NCBI RefSeq assembly: GCF_011601265.1
Contig: NZ_JAAOLX010000002.1
Location: forward strand, 496,001 to 560,000
Reading direction: 5' to 3'
Origin: Iodobacter violaceini
GTDB taxonomy: Bacteria > Pseudomonadota > Gammaproteobacteria > Burkholderiales > Chitinibacteraceae
Length of the DNA: 64,000 nucleotides
Of this stretch, positions 37,069-47,564 are shown one piece after another; within the stretch, counting starts at the first letter, position 1, and the number at the start of each line of letters is the position of its first letter. The position numbers were made by a program, and so were the translations under genes. The notes under the pieces are model-generated. The model had not been told where the DNA came from and ran no database searches. It saw only the letters and a list, made by a program, of their open reading frames with translations.

Positions 37069-38268
37069 ATGACGCCGCAACTCTCCTTGCTTCAGCCCTA
37101 TCCGTTTCAAAAACTTAAGCAGCTTTTTGCGGGTCTTAGCCCTAATCCGGCATTAGCACATATTAATTTATCCATTGGCGAGCCCAAACATGCCACGCCC
37201 AGGCTGGTTACCGAGGCTCTGATCGCACACTTTGATGGCCTGTCCGCCTATCCGGCCACGCTGGGATCAGATGAGCTGAGGCAAAGCATCAGCAACTGGT
37301 TAGCTAATCGCTACGGTATTACAGCCCCCAATCCGGCGACCGAAATCATTCCTGTGAATGGCAGCCGCGAAGCATTGTTTGCTTTTGCCCAAACTATCAT
37401 TGACACCCGCCCTGAGCAGCAGCCCGTGGTGCTCTCGCCCAATCCCTTTTACCAGATTTATGAAGGCGCGGCCCTTTTAGCAGGGGCCGAGCCTTATTTT
37501 GTAAACTGCAATGCAGAAAACCGCTTTCAGCCTGATTGGGACGCCGTTCCAGATGCGGTCTGGCAACGCACTCAGCTGGTCTTTGCCTGCTCACCCGGCA
37601 ACCCGACTGGCGCAGTCGCCTCACTGGCCGACTGGCAAAAACTATTTGCTCTGTCTGATCAGTACGGCTTTGTGATTGCATCTGATGAATGTTATTCAGA
37701 AATTTACTTTGGCGAAGATAAGCCACTGGGTGCACTCGAAGCGGCAGCTCAACTGGGGCGGGACTACCATAATCTGGTGATTTTCTCATCCCTGTCGAAG
37801 CGCTCCAATGTGCCCGGCTTACGCTCAGGCTTTGTAGCCGGGGACGCGAAACTTTTAGCGCAATTTCTGCTCTACCGTACTTATCATGGCTGCGCGATGA
37901 GCCCGATGGTGCAGGCCGCAAGTGCTGCAGCGTGGAATGATGAAGCGCATGTAGCCGAAAACCGCCTGCTCTACAGCCAAAAATTTGCTGCTGTTACCCC
38001 CTTGCTGCAAAGCGTTTTAAACGTCAGCATGCCCGATGCGGCTTTCTATCTGTGGGCAAAAATCAAAGGGGACGATGCCGCCTTTGCCCGGCAGCTGTTT
38101 GAAGAAGAACACGTCACCGTCCTGCCCGGCAGCTACCTCGCCCGCGGCGCCCACGGCGTCAACCCTGGTGAAGGCTACATCCGTATTGCCTTAGTTGCAC
38201 CACTGAATGATTGCATTACTGCCGCAAAACGCATCGTTCACTTTTGCCAGCGCCATCCTGCTTTTTAA
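37069..38268 (+). CDS. dapC: Succinyldiaminopimelate transaminase
   Basis: PLP aminotransferase of the lysine/meso-diaminopimelate pathway, 399 residues, class I fold. The Schiff-base Lys is in [17 protein letters not shown] (about residue 244). Upstream motifs are [11 protein letters not shown] (phosphate/substrate site) and [11 protein letters not shown] (conserved Asp, Tyr), and the C-terminal Arg is in [11 protein letters not shown]. The immediate neighbour dapD supplies the preceding step's product (tetrahydrodipicolinate succinylation), which supports DapC over other aminotransferases. Confidence 0.94.
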   Translation: MTPQLSLLQPYPFQKLKQLFAGLSPNPALAHINLSIGEPKHATPRLVTEALIAHFDGLSAYPATLGSDELRQSISNWLANRYGITAPNPATEIIPVNGSREALFAFAQTIIDTRPEQQPVVLSPNPFYQIYEGAALLAGAEPYFVNCNAENRFQPDWDAVPDAVWQRTQLVFACSPGNPTGAVASLADWQKLFALSDQYGFVIASDECYSEIYFGEDKPLGALEAAAQLGRDYHNLVIFSSLSKRSNVPGLRSGFVAGDAKLLAQFLLYRTYHGCAMSPMVQAASAAAWNDEAHVAENRLLYSQKFAAVTPLLQSVLNVSMPDAAFYLWAKIKGDDAAFARQLFEEEHVTVLPGSYLARGAHGVNPGEGYIRIALVAPLNDCITAAKRIVHFCQRHPAF

Positions 38269-38363
38269 AATCCTGCAGTGCGGGTAAAAGCCGCAAGCAT
38301 ATACCGCACCACCACTTTGGCGGGTTTCACCCGCTCTACGAAGAACCTAACCGAGGAAGCACC

Positions 38364-39185
38364 ATGAGCCAACTTCAGCAAATCATCGAAACTGCTTTTG
38401 AAAACCGTGCAGAAATCACCCCTGCCAATGTGCCATCCGAGCTGCGTGAAACGATTAATAGCGTGATTTTGGGTCTGGACAAGGGTGAATACCGCGTTGC
38501 AGAAAAAATTGATGGTCAGTGGCATACCCATCAATGGCTTAAAAAAGCCGTACTGCTGTCTTTCCGCATTAACGATAACGTGCCTATGGATGGCGGCTGC
38601 ACACAGTATTTCGACAAAGTACCATCAAAATTTGCTGATTACAGCGAAAACGATTTCCGTGAAGGCGGTTTCCGTGTAGTGCCAAACGCCATGGCGCGTC
38701 GTGGCTCATTCATTGGTAAAAACGTGGTGTTAATGCCTTCTTACGTGAATATCGGCGCCTATGTAGACGAAGGCACCATGGTCGACACTTGGGCCACCGT
38801 GGGCAGCTGCGCGCAAATCGGTAAAAACGTGCATTTATCCGGCGGCGTTGGCATCGGCGGCGTACTGGAGCCACTGCAAGCCAACCCAACCATCATCGAA
38901 GACAACTGCTTTATCGGCGCGCGCTCTGAAGTTGTTGAAGGCGTGATTGTTGAAGAAGGCTCGGTGATTTCGATGGGTGTATACATCGGCCAAAGCACCA
39001 AGATTTACGACCGCGAAACCGGTGAAGTGACTTACGGCCGCATCCCGGCAGGCTCTGTCGTGGTGTCTGGCAATCTGCCATCGGCGGACGGCAAATACAG
39101 CTTGTACTGCGCGGTAATTGTTAAAAAAGTAGACGCAAAAACCCGTGCAAAAACCAGTATTAATGATTTGCTGCGCGGTATTTAA
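38364..39185 (+). CDS. dapD: 2,3,4,5-tetrahydropyridine-2,6-dicarboxylate N-succinyltransferase
   Basis: Second partner of the succinylase lysine pathway; 273 residues against 274 in Escherichia coli. A helical N-terminal domain is followed by a left-handed beta-helix of hexapeptide repeats ([20 protein letters not shown], then [16 protein letters not shown]). The start at 38364 follows CCGAGGAA and aligns with DapD; an upstream ATG inside dapC is rejected. Closed by a good terminator at 39205-39238. Confidence 0.97.
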   Translation: MSQLQQIIETAFENRAEITPANVPSELRETINSVILGLDKGEYRVAEKIDGQWHTHQWLKKAVLLSFRINDNVPMDGGCTQYFDKVPSKFADYSENDFREGGFRVVPNAMARRGSFIGKNVVLMPSYVNIGAYVDEGTMVDTWATVGSCAQIGKNVHLSGGVGIGGVLEPLQANPTIIEDNCFIGARSEVVEGVIVEEGSVISMGVYIGQSTKIYDRETGEVTYGRIPAGSVVVSGNLPSADGKYSLYCAVIVKKVDAKTRAKTSINDLLRGI

Positions 39186-39204
39186 TCTGAATTATTAAAT
39201 TCAA

Positions 39205-39238
39205 AAAACCCGGTGTAAAATCATTTACCCGGGTTTTT
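39205..39238 (+). terminator. Rho-independent terminator after dapD
   Basis: AAAACCCGG pairs with CCGGGTTTT, and the inner GTAAA with TTTAC, ending in TTTTT. It starts 20 bases after the dapD stop. Confidence 0.9.
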
Positions 39239-39397
39239 ATTTACTTAAAATCAATGTAAATATTTAAACAGCCGCCCTGCGCGCCCTGCCAGTTTATTCA
39301 ATCAAATAAATCCCGCCAAATAGAAATAAATCAACTAAAGACATATAAATTTCGATATGCTGAGCAGCTATTTCAGCCCATATCAGGCAACAATCCC

Positions 39398-39868
39398 ATG
39401 ACCACTCTATTGCCAATGCGTACTGCGGTTTACGAGTCTTATCTTGAGTCTTCCATTCTTAGCTATGCCAAAGAGAATATTCAGTCCGGCCGCTGGCAGG
39501 AAGAAGATGCACTTGAACAATCCCGCAATGAATTTCACAAATTACTGCCACAGGGCACAGATACGCCCGATCAGTATTTATTTGAAATCATTGGCAGAGA
39601 CAATCTAAGCACCGTTGGTTTTATCTGGTTTGCCGCTGTTTCAGATAAAGGCGTGCGGCTTGCCTTTGTTTATGATTTAGAGATCAAAGCCCCTTACCGG
39701 CGTCAGGGTTATGCAACGCAAGCATTTAAAGCCATTGAAACACTGGTGAGTGATCTTGGTCTGGCCAGTATTGGCCTGCATGTATTTGGCCATAACACCG
39801 GCGCGCTAGCTTTATACCGCCAGCTGGGTTACGAAGTAACGGGAATCAATATGCTTAAAAAGCTTTAG
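39398..39868 (+). CDS. GNAT-family N-acetyltransferase 1
   Basis: 156 residues. The acetyl-CoA-binding motif A is KAPYRRQGYATQAFKAIETL (about residues 96-115), with VFGHNTGALALYRQLGYEV as motif B. The N-terminal third (ESYLESSILSYAKENIQSGR) matches the Escherichia coli YjaB/RimI-like subgroup that often acetylates small molecules or peptides, but the substrate is not predictable. It is first of three adjacent GNAT genes that share little sequence. Its stop lies 9 bases before the next start. Confidence 0.9.
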   Translation: MTTLLPMRTAVYESYLESSILSYAKENIQSGRWQEEDALEQSRNEFHKLLPQGTDTPDQYLFEIIGRDNLSTVGFIWFAAVSDKGVRLAFVYDLEIKAPYRRQGYATQAFKAIETLVSDLGLASIGLHVFGHNTGALALYRQLGYEVTGINMLKKL

Positions 39869-39877
39869 GAAAAAACC

Positions 39878-40333
39878 ATGCAATTAGCGGAAAGCTCAGA
39901 CAGCCATTCAATTGCCAGCCTCTATCTGGCTTCACGCAAAGCATATCTTCCCTACGCGCCATTAGCACATAGCGACGAAGCTATTTACAGCTGGGCAGCT
40001 GACGTGCTGATTAAAACAAACCGCATTATTGCTGCTTCAAAAGATGGCCAGATGTATGGCTTTATCGCCACAGCAGGCGATGAAGACAGGCATTGGATTA
40101 ATCATCTCTATATCCACCCCCTGCACACCGGATCAGGCACAGGCTCAGCCTTGATTAAATATGCTTTAGCCCAAATACCCCGCCCTGTGTATCTCTATAC
40201 CTTTCAGGCCAATACCGGTGCCAGGCGTTTTTATGAGCGATATGGATTTATTGCACTGGAATTCAGCGATGGCTCCGGCAATGAAGAAGGCTGCCCGGAT
40301 GTGCTCTATGTACTCAACCAATCCCCCGGCTAA
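39878..40333 (+). CDS. GNAT-family N-acetyltransferase 2
   Basis: 151 residues with INHLYIHPLHTGSGTGSALI as the acetyl-CoA pyrophosphate loop (Q/RxxGxG/A variant: TGSGTGS, lacking the usual Arg/Gln at the first position) and FQANTGARRFYERYGFI as motif B. AGGAAAAAACC precedes the ATG. Its stop TAA is directly followed by the ATG of the third GNAT gene. Confidence 0.88.
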   Translation: MQLAESSDSHSIASLYLASRKAYLPYAPLAHSDEAIYSWAADVLIKTNRIIAASKDGQMYGFIATAGDEDRHWINHLYIHPLHTGSGTGSALIKYALAQIPRPVYLYTFQANTGARRFYERYGFIALEFSDGSGNEEGCPDVLYVLNQSPG

Positions 40334-40804
40334 ATGAACAGCGAAATAATGCCTCAGATCAACATACGCCCAATGATCACTCATGATGCTGCAGCGGTTT
40401 CTGCCCTGCTGCCCGCACTGGATTACACAGGCAGCCCTGGCGATGTGGAAAGGCGCTTTGCAGCGCTCTCAGCCCAACCAGATCACGTCGTTTTGCTGGC
40501 ATTTTACAATGAGCAACTGGCAGGCCTTTGCCATATTCAGGGGGTGCGCTTAATTGCGAGTGATGGCTATGCAGAGATTAGTGCACTGGTCGTCCACACC
40601 GCTTTGCAACGCAGCGGAATTGGCAAAGCCTTGGTTACCCATGCAAACAGCTGGGCCCAGTCAAAAGGTTATGAACGCGTGCGCTTGCGATCCGGCCTGC
40701 ACAGAGAAAACGCCCACCTTTTTTACGAAGCTATTGGCTTTAGTAAAAAAAGGGCCAGTTATGCCTTTGAAATACAGTTGTCTGACTCCAATCACCCACT
40801 TTAA
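40334..40804 (+). CDS. GNAT-family N-acetyltransferase 3
   Basis: 156 residues. Motif A is VHTALQRSGIGKALVTHA, and motif B LRSGLHRENAHLFYEAIGF is typical of the phosphinothricin/AAC(6')-like subgroup. The first ATG directly follows the previous stop; MPQINIRPM, 18 bases later, is an alternative start closer to the family N-terminus. The three consecutive GNATs and the DUF3224 gene appear to be one operon. Confidence 0.87.
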   Translation: MNSEIMPQINIRPMITHDAAAVSALLPALDYTGSPGDVERRFAALSAQPDHVVLLAFYNEQLAGLCHIQGVRLIASDGYAEISALVVHTALQRSGIGKALVTHANSWAQSKGYERVRLRSGLHRENAHLFYEAIGFSKKRASYAFEIQLSDSNHPL

Positions 40805-40813
40805 GGATATAAA

Positions 40814-41236
40814 ATGCTTCCATCTTCACTATGCATTCATTTTGTCGCTAAGGGCTGGTCCGAAATTGCCTTTCATGAGTCTGCAGGTGCAGGCAAGCTC
40901 AGCCGTGCCAGCATTGGCAATACACTAACAGGCGATCTGACCGGGGATGGCGTACTCGAATATTTATTGTCTTATCCCCGCAAAGCAGGCGGTGACGTTG
41001 CCTTTATGGGATATGAGCGCATTACTGGCAAAATTGCAGAATATGAAGGCAGCTTTGTACTCAGGCACGACGGATTGTTCTCCAGCACTGCAGGGGTCAG
41101 TGGCACATTAAGCATTGAACCGGATAGTGGCACTGGCGATTTCTCCGGCTGGTCTGGTAGCGGAAAAATACAAGCGAAGGCGGGTGAGCACGGTGGAATT
41201 TACGCCTTGCAGCTCTCACAAACACATACAGAATAA
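40814..41236 (+). CDS. DUF3224-like protein
   Basis: 140 residues, no signal peptide. A beta-rich protein with YEGSFVLRHDGLFSSTAGVS and IEPDSGTGDFSGWSGSGKI, which match the DUF3224 pattern (a small antiparallel barrel of unknown function often found with acetyltransferases or isomerases). AAGGATATAAA precedes the ATG. It is last in the GNAT cluster. The bidirectional terminator at 41403-41432 follows. Confidence 0.8.
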   Translation: MLPSSLCIHFVAKGWSEIAFHESAGAGKLSRASIGNTLTGDLTGDGVLEYLLSYPRKAGGDVAFMGYERITGKIAEYEGSFVLRHDGLFSSTAGVSGTLSIEPDSGTGDFSGWSGSGKIQAKAGEHGGIYALQLSQTHTE

Positions 41237-41402
41237 ATCTTCACCCTGAGCAGCGATGTTGCTCGTTTGCACTCATTCACCCTGCTTTTTTTCGAAATAA
41301 GTAAAGGAATTATCAGCACATCGCTGGGCATTCCCCCTCTTTTTGAATAAGCTAAGCCCTTAAGATGGTGCTCAATATACCCGGAGCAGGGCCTGTAAAT
41401 GC

Positions 41403-41432
41403 AAAAAACCAGTGGATCGCACTGGTTTTTTT
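41403..41432. terminator. Bidirectional terminator between the DUF3224 gene and rpoS
   Basis: AAAAAACCAGTG-GATCG-CACTGGTTTTTTT. The T-rich arms on both strands let it stop the GNAT transcript and the rpoS transcript, which converge here. Confidence 0.9.
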
Positions 41433-41453
41433 ATATGCAGAGCAAAGGCCCGA

Positions 41454-42419
41454 TCAGAGCAAGACATCACTCGTTACGCCATAGCGACGTAAGATACGGC
41501 GTAGTTGTTCCAGTGCTTCAATTTGAATCTGGCGCACGCGCTCGCGGGTTAAATTCAAATTGGCGGCTAAGTCTTCGAGGGTACAGACTTCATAGCCGTT
41601 GAGGCCATAGCGGCGCTCAATCACAATACGTTGTTTTTCATTAAGCTGCTTCAGCCATTCACGCACATAGCGCTCTACTTCAGCATTTTGCAAAATGGCT
41701 TCAGGGCCATCGTGCTGGTCATCCGGAATTGACTCGCCAATGGTCAGCATCGGGTCAATATCCAGCGGCGCATCAAGTGATGCGACTCTTTCATTCAAGC
41801 TCATTACCCGGCGTACATCTTCCACAGATTTGCCCACCAAATGAGCAATATCTTCAATCACCGGCTCGTGCCCCAATTGGGCTTCCAAATGGCGCTGTGC
41901 ACGTAAATACACGTTTAATTCTTTAATCACATGCACGGGCAAACGAATCGTGCGCGACTGGTTCATAATTGCGCGCTCTACGCTTTGCCGAATCCACCAA
42001 GTGGCATAAGTAGAAAAACGAAAACCCCGTTCGGGGTCAAATTTTTCTAATGCGTGCATTAAACCGATATTTCCTTCCTCAATTAAATCAAGAAGGGTCA
42101 TCCCACGATTAATATAATGCTTGGCGATATTCACGACCAGGCGCAAATTGTGCTCAATCATTTTTTGCCGGGCATAAAAATCCCCCTGCACCACTTTACG
42201 TGACAGAGCACGCTCTTCATCAGGGGTCAGTAATTTACTCTGGCCAATTTCATTAAGGTAAATCTGCGTCACGTCGCCCGTACTTTCATGAACGTGGGCT
42301 TCCGCTTCATCCGCAGCAGGCTCGGCCTCAATCTCCGAACCATCTTCCTGCTCGGCCTTCTCGAGATCGTCGGCCTCCTCGAGTAATTCCTCTTCCAGAA
42401 TATCAAGCTGATCGTTCAT
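41454..42419 (-). CDS. rpoS: RNA polymerase sigma factor RpoS
   Basis: Stationary-phase and general stress sigma factor; 321 residues. Region 1.2 (VTQIYLNEIGQSKLLTPDEE), region 2 (HNLRLVVNIAKHYINRGMTL, then GFRFSTYATWWIRQSVERAI) and region 4.2 (NLTRERVRQIQIEALEQLRR) are complete. The acidic N-terminus (EEELLEEADDLEKAEQEDGS) is typical of beta/gamma RpoS. Its ATG overlaps the nlpD stop (ATGA), so it is part of the surE-pcm-nlpD-rpoS operon, with additional control expected from a promoter inside nlpD. Confidence 0.97.
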   Translation of the reverse strand: MNDQLDILEEELLEEADDLEKAEQEDGSEIEAEPAADEAEAHVHESTGDVTQIYLNEIGQSKLLTPDEERALSRKVVQGDFYARQKMIEHNLRLVVNIAKHYINRGMTLLDLIEEGNIGLMHALEKFDPERGFRFSTYATWWIRQSVERAIMNQSRTIRLPVHVIKELNVYLRAQRHLEAQLGHEPVIEDIAHLVGKSVEDVRRVMSLNERVASLDAPLDIDPMLTIGESIPDDQHDGPEAILQNAEVERYVREWLKQLNEKQRIVIERRYGLNGYEVCTLEDLAANLNLTRERVRQIQIEALEQLRRILRRYGVTSDVLL

Positions 42420-43423
42420 TTTTTTTCCGCTTGGATGTATTTTGCAGGGTCTACCGGCTTCCCAAATCTGCGCATTTCAAAGTGCAGTTTGACCTGATCA
42501 CTATCGCTATTGCCCATCTCAGCAATTTTATCCCCCTTTCGGACTTCACCCCCTTCCTTGACAAACAGTTTACTGTTATTTGCATATGCCGTCAGGAATT
42601 CTTGGTTGTGCTTAAGGATAATCATCTTTCCGTAACCACGTAAGCCGGAGCCTGCGTAAACAACCTTACCATTAGCTGATGCAATTACAGACTGGCCTAT
42701 TTTCCCTGAGATATCAATACCGCGATTTTCTTCAGAGAAAGCCTTCACTGTTTTACCTGCTGTCGGCCAAGCCCAATCTCCTGGCTTTTCATCGCTGTTA
42801 ATGGGGGCAGAAGAGGCATTATTACTTGGTTTTTCGGCTGTTTTCACTGCGGAAGCTGCACGCACCTCAGAGGCTGTTTTGGCCACCGATCCGCCAGAAG
42901 CGGTGACAGACGGTAGTTTTGCGCTGTCAGATTGTGATTTAGACACAACAACCGGGCCTTCAGCAAGGGCCGCTACAGCGCTGGCAGACTGTGCGCCATA
43001 GGGCACTTTTACAGCTTTTGGATAGTTTTTAGTTTCTTGTTTCAGTTCAGATTTAGTGTCTGTTTTTTGCACTTCATCTGTTTTTAAAGGGCGAATTTCA
43101 ACCGCGCCTTCAGGAGGTGTGAGCCGTAAGGTTTGATCCACCTTAATCCCATTCACATCCCCCAGATTATTCCATGCTGCCAAATCGCGATAGGCAAGAC
43201 CATGATCCAAAGCAACCCGGTACAGTGTGTCGCCTTTCTTCACCGTGTAAGTTGCCGGACGGGGATCTGCGCCCGCTACAGGCGCGGCAGGTGTATTAAC
43301 GCGAGGCGCTGGAGGAACAACGGCCTGAGCACTGCGATCTACAATCGGTGCAGGAGGTGTTGGCTGGCTGGCGCAAGCGCCAAGCATCAAGGCCAGAGGG
43401 GCACACAAGCGTTGCCAATTCAC
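42416..43423 (-). CDS. nlpD: NlpD-type murein hydrolase activator lipoprotein
   Basis: Outer-membrane lipoprotein, 335 residues, that activates the amidase AmiC during cell separation. Lipobox LGAC (MLGACASQP), then a LysM domain (YTVKKGDTLYRVALDHGLAY, about 58-100), a low-complexity linker and a LytM/M23 domain. The LytM metal site is degenerate as in NlpD: RGIDISG replaces HxxxD, AYANN replaces AYAHN, and only LHFEMR keeps the last His. It is thus an activator and not a peptidase. It overlaps rpoS by 4 bases. Confidence 0.93.
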   Translation of the reverse strand: MNWQRLCAPLALMLGACASQPTPPAPIVDRSAQAVVPPAPRVNTPAAPVAGADPRPATYTVKKGDTLYRVALDHGLAYRDLAAWNNLGDVNGIKVDQTLRLTPPEGAVEIRPLKTDEVQKTDTKSELKQETKNYPKAVKVPYGAQSASAVAALAEGPVVVSKSQSDSAKLPSVTASGGSVAKTASEVRAASAVKTAEKPSNNASSAPINSDEKPGDWAWPTAGKTVKAFSEENRGIDISGKIGQSVIASANGKVVYAGSGLRGYGKMIILKHNQEFLTAYANNSKLFVKEGGEVRKGDKIAEMGNSDSDQVKLHFEMRRFGKPVDPAKYIQAEKK

Positions 43424-43506
43424 GGATTAATCTCCTTACTCATCAATATAAATAACGCAATCACGCAACAGGCACGAACCTGCCCGCAGTCGCATTACAA
43501 AACAAC

Positions 43507-44178
43507 TTACACAACACCCGGTAACAGCGGCACAAAATTAACTTTTTCCAGCCGGGTTTCAATAAAGCCCCCGGCAGTACGCTCTATCTGTCGTAATTCC
43601 TGATCTGTTTCTCCCACAGGAAAAATCAGACGCCCGCCTAATTGCAGCTGCGGGAGCATATCTTCCGGCAAAATAGGCGCTGCCGCCGTGATAATAATGA
43701 CATCGTAAGGGGCTGCTTCCGCAAGCCCCTTGCTGCCATCAGCATGGCGTAAGCGTGCATTATGTACACCGAGCACACTCAGACGATCCCGCGTGGCTTT
43801 ATATAAGCCACCAATTCGCTCGACCGAATAAACCGTTTTAAACAACAGCGCTAATACTGTGGTCTGATAACCACAGCCTGTACCAATTTCCAGCACTTTG
43901 TCATGCCGGGCAGCGCCCATTGCCAGCTCGGTCATTCTTGCAACGATATAAGGCTGAGAAATGGTCTGACCAAAACCAATGGGCAAAGACACATCGTCAT
44001 AAGCCTTATGCGCCAGCGCCTCATCCATAAAACCATGGCGGGGCACTTCGGCCATCGCGGCCAGAACGCCCGCATGGCTGATACCCTGCGTCTTTAAGCG
44101 CTCTACCAGCCTCGCCCGCGTTCTTGCGGACGTCATGCCTGCGCCGCCCAGGGCGGCAATATTTAATCGGATAGCCAT
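43507..44178 (-). CDS. pcm: Protein-L-isoaspartate O-methyltransferase
   Basis: Repairs isoaspartyl residues in aged proteins with SAM. Up to 223 residues; the shorter form from the inner ATG (44136, 209 residues: [14 protein letters not shown]) matches the Escherichia coli length of 208, but the first ATG overlaps surE by 16 bases, a common coupled arrangement. Motifs: SAM-binding [18 protein letters not shown] (about residues 88-105), [20 protein letters not shown], and [20 protein letters not shown]. Between surE and nlpD, the conserved order. Confidence 0.95.
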   Translation of the reverse strand: MAIRLNIAALGGAGMTSARTRARLVERLKTQGISHAGVLAAMAEVPRHGFMDEALAHKAYDDVSLPIGFGQTISQPYIVARMTELAMGAARHDKVLEIGTGCGYQTTVLALLFKTVYSVERIGGLYKATRDRLSVLGVHNARLRHADGSKGLAEAAPYDVIIITAAAPILPEDMLPQLQLGGRLIFPVGETDQELRQIERTAGGFIETRLEKVNFVPLLPGVV

Positions 44179-44906
44179 GTTGAGACAAGATCAAGTTGAG
44201 ATTTAGCGGTTAAATCCACCGATAGTGGTGTCACTGATACATAGCCATTTGCTACGGCATGAAAATCAGTCCCTTCTCCGGCATGAGAGACTTCCCCTAC
44301 CGGCCCTACCCACCAGATGGTTTCACCGCGCGGATTTTTGGATTGAATCACGCCGGAAGATTTATGTCGACGCCCCAAACGCGTCATTAACACCCCTTTT
44401 ATCTCGGCATAAGGTAAATCCGGTACGTTTACATTCAGCAATACAGGCGAGGCAAAAGGCTGGCGGATAAACCGCCGCACCAAATCTCTGGCCACCTGCG
44501 CTGCACTGTCAAAGTGCTGCGGGTTGCGTGAAGCCAGTGAAACAGCCATCGCCGGAACACCAAACAGATGCCCCTCAGTGGCGGCAGCCACCGTGCCCGA
44601 ATAAATCGTGTCATCACCCATATTGGCACCATGATTAATGCCCGAAACAACCATATCCGGCAAGGAATCCATCAAACCTGTTGCGGCAAGGTGCACGCAA
44701 TCGGTTGGGGTGCCATTTACATACATAAAGCCACTGGGAGCTTTGCGCACACTTAAAGGGCGATCCAGCGTCAGTGAATTACTGGCCCCGCTGCGATCCC
44801 GCTCCGGAGCACAGACCGTCACCTCTCCTTCTTCACGTAATGCTTCTGCTAAAGCCAAAATACCCGGGGCAAAATAACCATCATCATTTGACAATAAAAA
44901 TCGCAT
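44163..44906 (-). CDS. surE: 5'/3'-nucleotidase SurE
   Basis: Metal-dependent nucleotidase/exopolyphosphatase linked to stationary-phase survival; 247 residues from the ATG at 44906, which GAGGAG precedes by 6 bases (a TTG one codon earlier is less likely). The active site NDDGYFAPG is near residue 8. Phosphate-binding [20 protein letters not shown] contains the conserved Asn and Ser. First gene of the surE-pcm-nlpD-rpoS block. Confidence 0.95.
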   Translation of the reverse strand: MRFLLSNDDGYFAPGILALAEALREEGEVTVCAPERDRSGASNSLTLDRPLSVRKAPSGFMYVNGTPTDCVHLAATGLMDSLPDMVVSGINHGANMGDDTIYSGTVAAATEGHLFGVPAMAVSLASRNPQHFDSAAQVARDLVRRFIRQPFASPVLLNVNVPDLPYAEIKGVLMTRLGRRHKSSGVIQSKNPRGETIWWVGPVGEVSHAGEGTDFHAVANGYVSVTPLSVDLTAKSQLDLVSTWLSD

Positions 44907-44999
44907 CAATTTCTCCTCAAACTCAGCACATCATCACAGACGCCACCGGCCATTATTCATTTACAAGAAAACACAAAACATGAGCAAAGATGCAAAGCA

Positions 45000-45878
45000 T
45001 CAGAGCCTAACACTTTTTTTAAATGCACTTGATAATATGCCACATGCCGCAATCAGAGCCATGGCGATATAACTTGGCCAGCTTAGCTGCTCATCCCAAA
45101 GCAGAGCGGCAAATACAGTAGCAAAGAGCACGGTTAAATAAGCCAGGCTGGCCACCGTCAATGTTTTACCCCTGCTGTATGCACGCGTCATTCCCAATTG
45201 TGCAATCGTTGCCGAAACACCCAAGCCTGCAACAATCCAAATATTATTTGGATTTAACAAGGTTAATGGCGCATCCTGCAGGCTCATTAATATGGCAGCC
45301 CCTGCTGTTGAAACAAGGGAGAAATAAAAAACAGTACGCCATTCGGGCTCACCAGCCTGACCTAATTTATTTACATTAAAATAGGCCACACCAGATAAAA
45401 GCCCGGAGCCAAGGCCCATTAAACCTGCCAGCCACTGCGAGCTTTCAAAGGTTGGTTTTAATAAAAGAACCACCCCCACAAAGCCAATCAGAATAGCCAG
45501 TGTCTGGCGTGGCTGAAGTCTATTCTTTAAATAAAAAATAGTAATCAGAGTTAAAAACAACGGCGAGGTATAACTGAGTGTAACGGCCGTAGGTAATGCA
45601 AGATGAGCAATCGCATAAAAATACAATAACAATGCAATAAAACCCGCCACACAACGTGACATATGTAATTTAAATATGGGCAAATTAACTTTCAGCGTTT
45701 TACCCTGCAATAAAACCACCACAAAAATGCCAGCCAGCCCAGCTATGCAGCGATAAAACACCAATTCAGCCACTGAAAATTGCTGGCTGCCTAACTTAAC
45801 AAACACCCCCATAATTGCAAAACAAAAACAAGCCAGAATCATCCAAAAAGAACTCGATTGCTTAAGCCGCTCTAACAT
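45000..45878 (-). CDS. EamA/RhaT-family drug-metabolite transporter
   Basis: Inner-membrane exporter, about 292 residues with ten hydrophobic helices and an internal duplication (two EamA domains, about 12-140 and 155-290). ELVFYRCIAGLAGIF and PTAVTLSYTSPLFLTLITIF in half one, and LAYLTVLFATVFAALLWDEQ in half two, are family-typical. The start at 45878 was chosen because CAGGAG lies 5 bases before it; an upstream ATG adds 8 residues. Substrate unknown. Confidence 0.9.
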   Translation of the reverse strand: MLERLKQSSSFWMILACFCFAIMGVFVKLGSQQFSVAELVFYRCIAGLAGIFVVVLLQGKTLKVNLPIFKLHMSRCVAGFIALLLYFYAIAHLALPTAVTLSYTSPLFLTLITIFYLKNRLQPRQTLAILIGFVGVVLLLKPTFESSQWLAGLMGLGSGLLSGVAYFNVNKLGQAGEPEWRTVFYFSLVSTAGAAILMSLQDAPLTLLNPNNIWIVAGLGVSATIAQLGMTRAYSRGKTLTVASLAYLTVLFATVFAALLWDEQLSWPSYIAMALIAACGILSSAFKKSVRL

Positions 45879-45905
45879 CTTCACTCCTGAATCAAATAGC
45901 AATAA

Positions 45906-45923
45906 GCCCCGTCAGAACGGGGC
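45906..45923 (-). terminator. Hairpin after the chemoreceptor gene
   Basis: GCCCCGT-CAGA-ACGGGGC stem just past the stop of the minus-strand chemoreceptor gene, followed on that strand by TTATTGCTATTT. Weak T-run. Confidence 0.6.
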
Positions 45924-45947
45924 CTATTTCATGCAATACGGCAGCAG

Positions 45948-47564
45948 TTAACGCAATCTATAACCAGAAATGGTCTTCTTAACCGTTTCAATCAGTTGCT
46001 GCAGCTGGTCAGCCGACGCCGCAGAATGCACAGCGGCATCATTAGTTTGCTCCGACATATGGGCGATTTTCTCCACCTGCTGCGCCATTGCAGTGCTGGC
46101 ACTGCTTTGCTCAACAAGCGCCTCGGAAATATCTACCACGTAATTCACCACCATGCCCGAAGCCACACGAATATTGGCAATCGCCGAGCCTGCATCACGC
46201 GCATGCGCCACACCATCTTCCACCTGCAATACCACCTGCCGCATCCGCGCCACCGCGCGGTCCGACCCCTCCTGTATCGCACTCACGGTATTGGCAATTT
46301 CTTGTGTAGAGCGGCTGGTACGCTCGGCAAGCTTACGTACTTCATCGGCCACAACCGCAAAACCACGCCCCAGCTCGCCCGCTCTGGCCGCTTCAATCGC
46401 GGCATTGAGCGCAAGTAAATTAGTCTGATCGGCGATCTCTTTAATCTCATTGACCACAGTGCGAATCTGGTTGCTTCTGGACTGCAAATCGCTCATTTCC
46501 GCCGAGGCTTCCCGCACCGTGCCGGCAATGGCGTCAATCTCGGTTACCGTTGCATTAATCACGCGCTCGCCATCGCTGGCAAGGCGCCCGGAATCCTGCG
46601 TATGTACTTTGGTATCCCGCGCGCGCTCTGCAACATGATTAATGCTGACCGTGACTTCTTCCACTGTTGCTGCCATATGTGCTGCTGATTCGCTCGATAC
46701 GGCAGATATTTTTGAAAGCTGCTGAGTATTGGCAGAAACCTGCACGGCAGAGCCTGCCATTTGTGTAATCGACTGCTCAATACTGATAAAGCTGTTTTGT
46801 ACAGTGCTTAAAATATGATTAACTGCTTTAACTAAATGACTGATTTCATCATTGCCCGTTACCGGAATACGGCCTGTAAAATCCAGATTTTTTTCAATAT
46901 ACGATAAAGCAGTCAGGCTGTCGGCCATTGGTTTTTTAATTGCACGATAAATCAATATACCAATAAATAATACAAGAGCAATACCCAGGACAGAAATCAT
47001 CCAGAATAATGTAATAGATTTTGAATTTGCTTCATCTGCCTCAACAATAAGGCGCTTGGCATAATCATCATTAAATTTAACCAACCCATTAACAGGCTGA
47101 ATGACCGCCATAAATTTGGCAAAACCAGTGGCATTTGCCAGCTCAAAGGCACCGGTAAAATCCCGGTCATCAGATAATTTAATTGCATCCATATACAAAC
47201 GATCGTAATCATTATATGCAGCCTGCAGTTTTTTATATAACTCGCCGTCTTCCTGCCCTGCAACCAACTGGCTATACGCATTAATATTTTTCACCAGCGT
47301 ATCGCGATTACCAGATGCAAATTTTATAATTTCTGCTTTTTCAGCATCTTTTGAAGACAAGATATGCACAAACAACACAATACGGTTTTGATTTAAATCA
47401 TTAGCAATCCGATTCGCCAATAAAGTACTTTGCATTGAATGCTCAGAAATATATTTTAAACGCGAAGCCTGATCATTCAAGCGTGATACGCCCAGCAGCA
47501 TCACAGACAATAAGGAAAGGAGTGCAACAGTAATTAACGCGGTGAGGCGTTGTGAAATATTCAT
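45948..47564 (-). CDS. Methyl-accepting chemotaxis protein
   Basis: Chemoreceptor, 538 residues. TM1 (about 8-28) and TM2 (about 190-212) bracket a four-helix-bundle periplasmic sensor ([20 protein letters not shown]). HAMP about 213-268, then methylation helices and the signalling hairpin [20 protein letters not shown] with [18 protein letters not shown]. No C-terminal CheR-tether pentapeptide (ends [11 protein letters not shown]). AGGGG lies before the ATG. No ligand is predictable; the gene stands alone without other che genes nearby. Confidence 0.94.
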   Translation of the reverse strand: MNISQRLTALITVALLSLLSVMLLGVSRLNDQASRLKYISEHSMQSTLLANRIANDLNQNRIVLFVHILSSKDAEKAEIIKFASGNRDTLVKNINAYSQLVAGQEDGELYKKLQAAYNDYDRLYMDAIKLSDDRDFTGAFELANATGFAKFMAVIQPVNGLVKFNDDYAKRLIVEADEANSKSITLFWMISVLGIALVLFIGILIYRAIKKPMADSLTALSYIEKNLDFTGRIPVTGNDEISHLVKAVNHILSTVQNSFISIEQSITQMAGSAVQVSANTQQLSKISAVSSESAAHMAATVEEVTVSINHVAERARDTKVHTQDSGRLASDGERVINATVTEIDAIAGTVREASAEMSDLQSRSNQIRTVVNEIKEIADQTNLLALNAAIEAARAGELGRGFAVVADEVRKLAERTSRSTQEIANTVSAIQEGSDRAVARMRQVVLQVEDGVAHARDAGSAIANIRVASGMVVNYVVDISEALVEQSSASTAMAQQVEKIAHMSEQTNDAAVHSAASADQLQQLIETVKKTISGYRLR

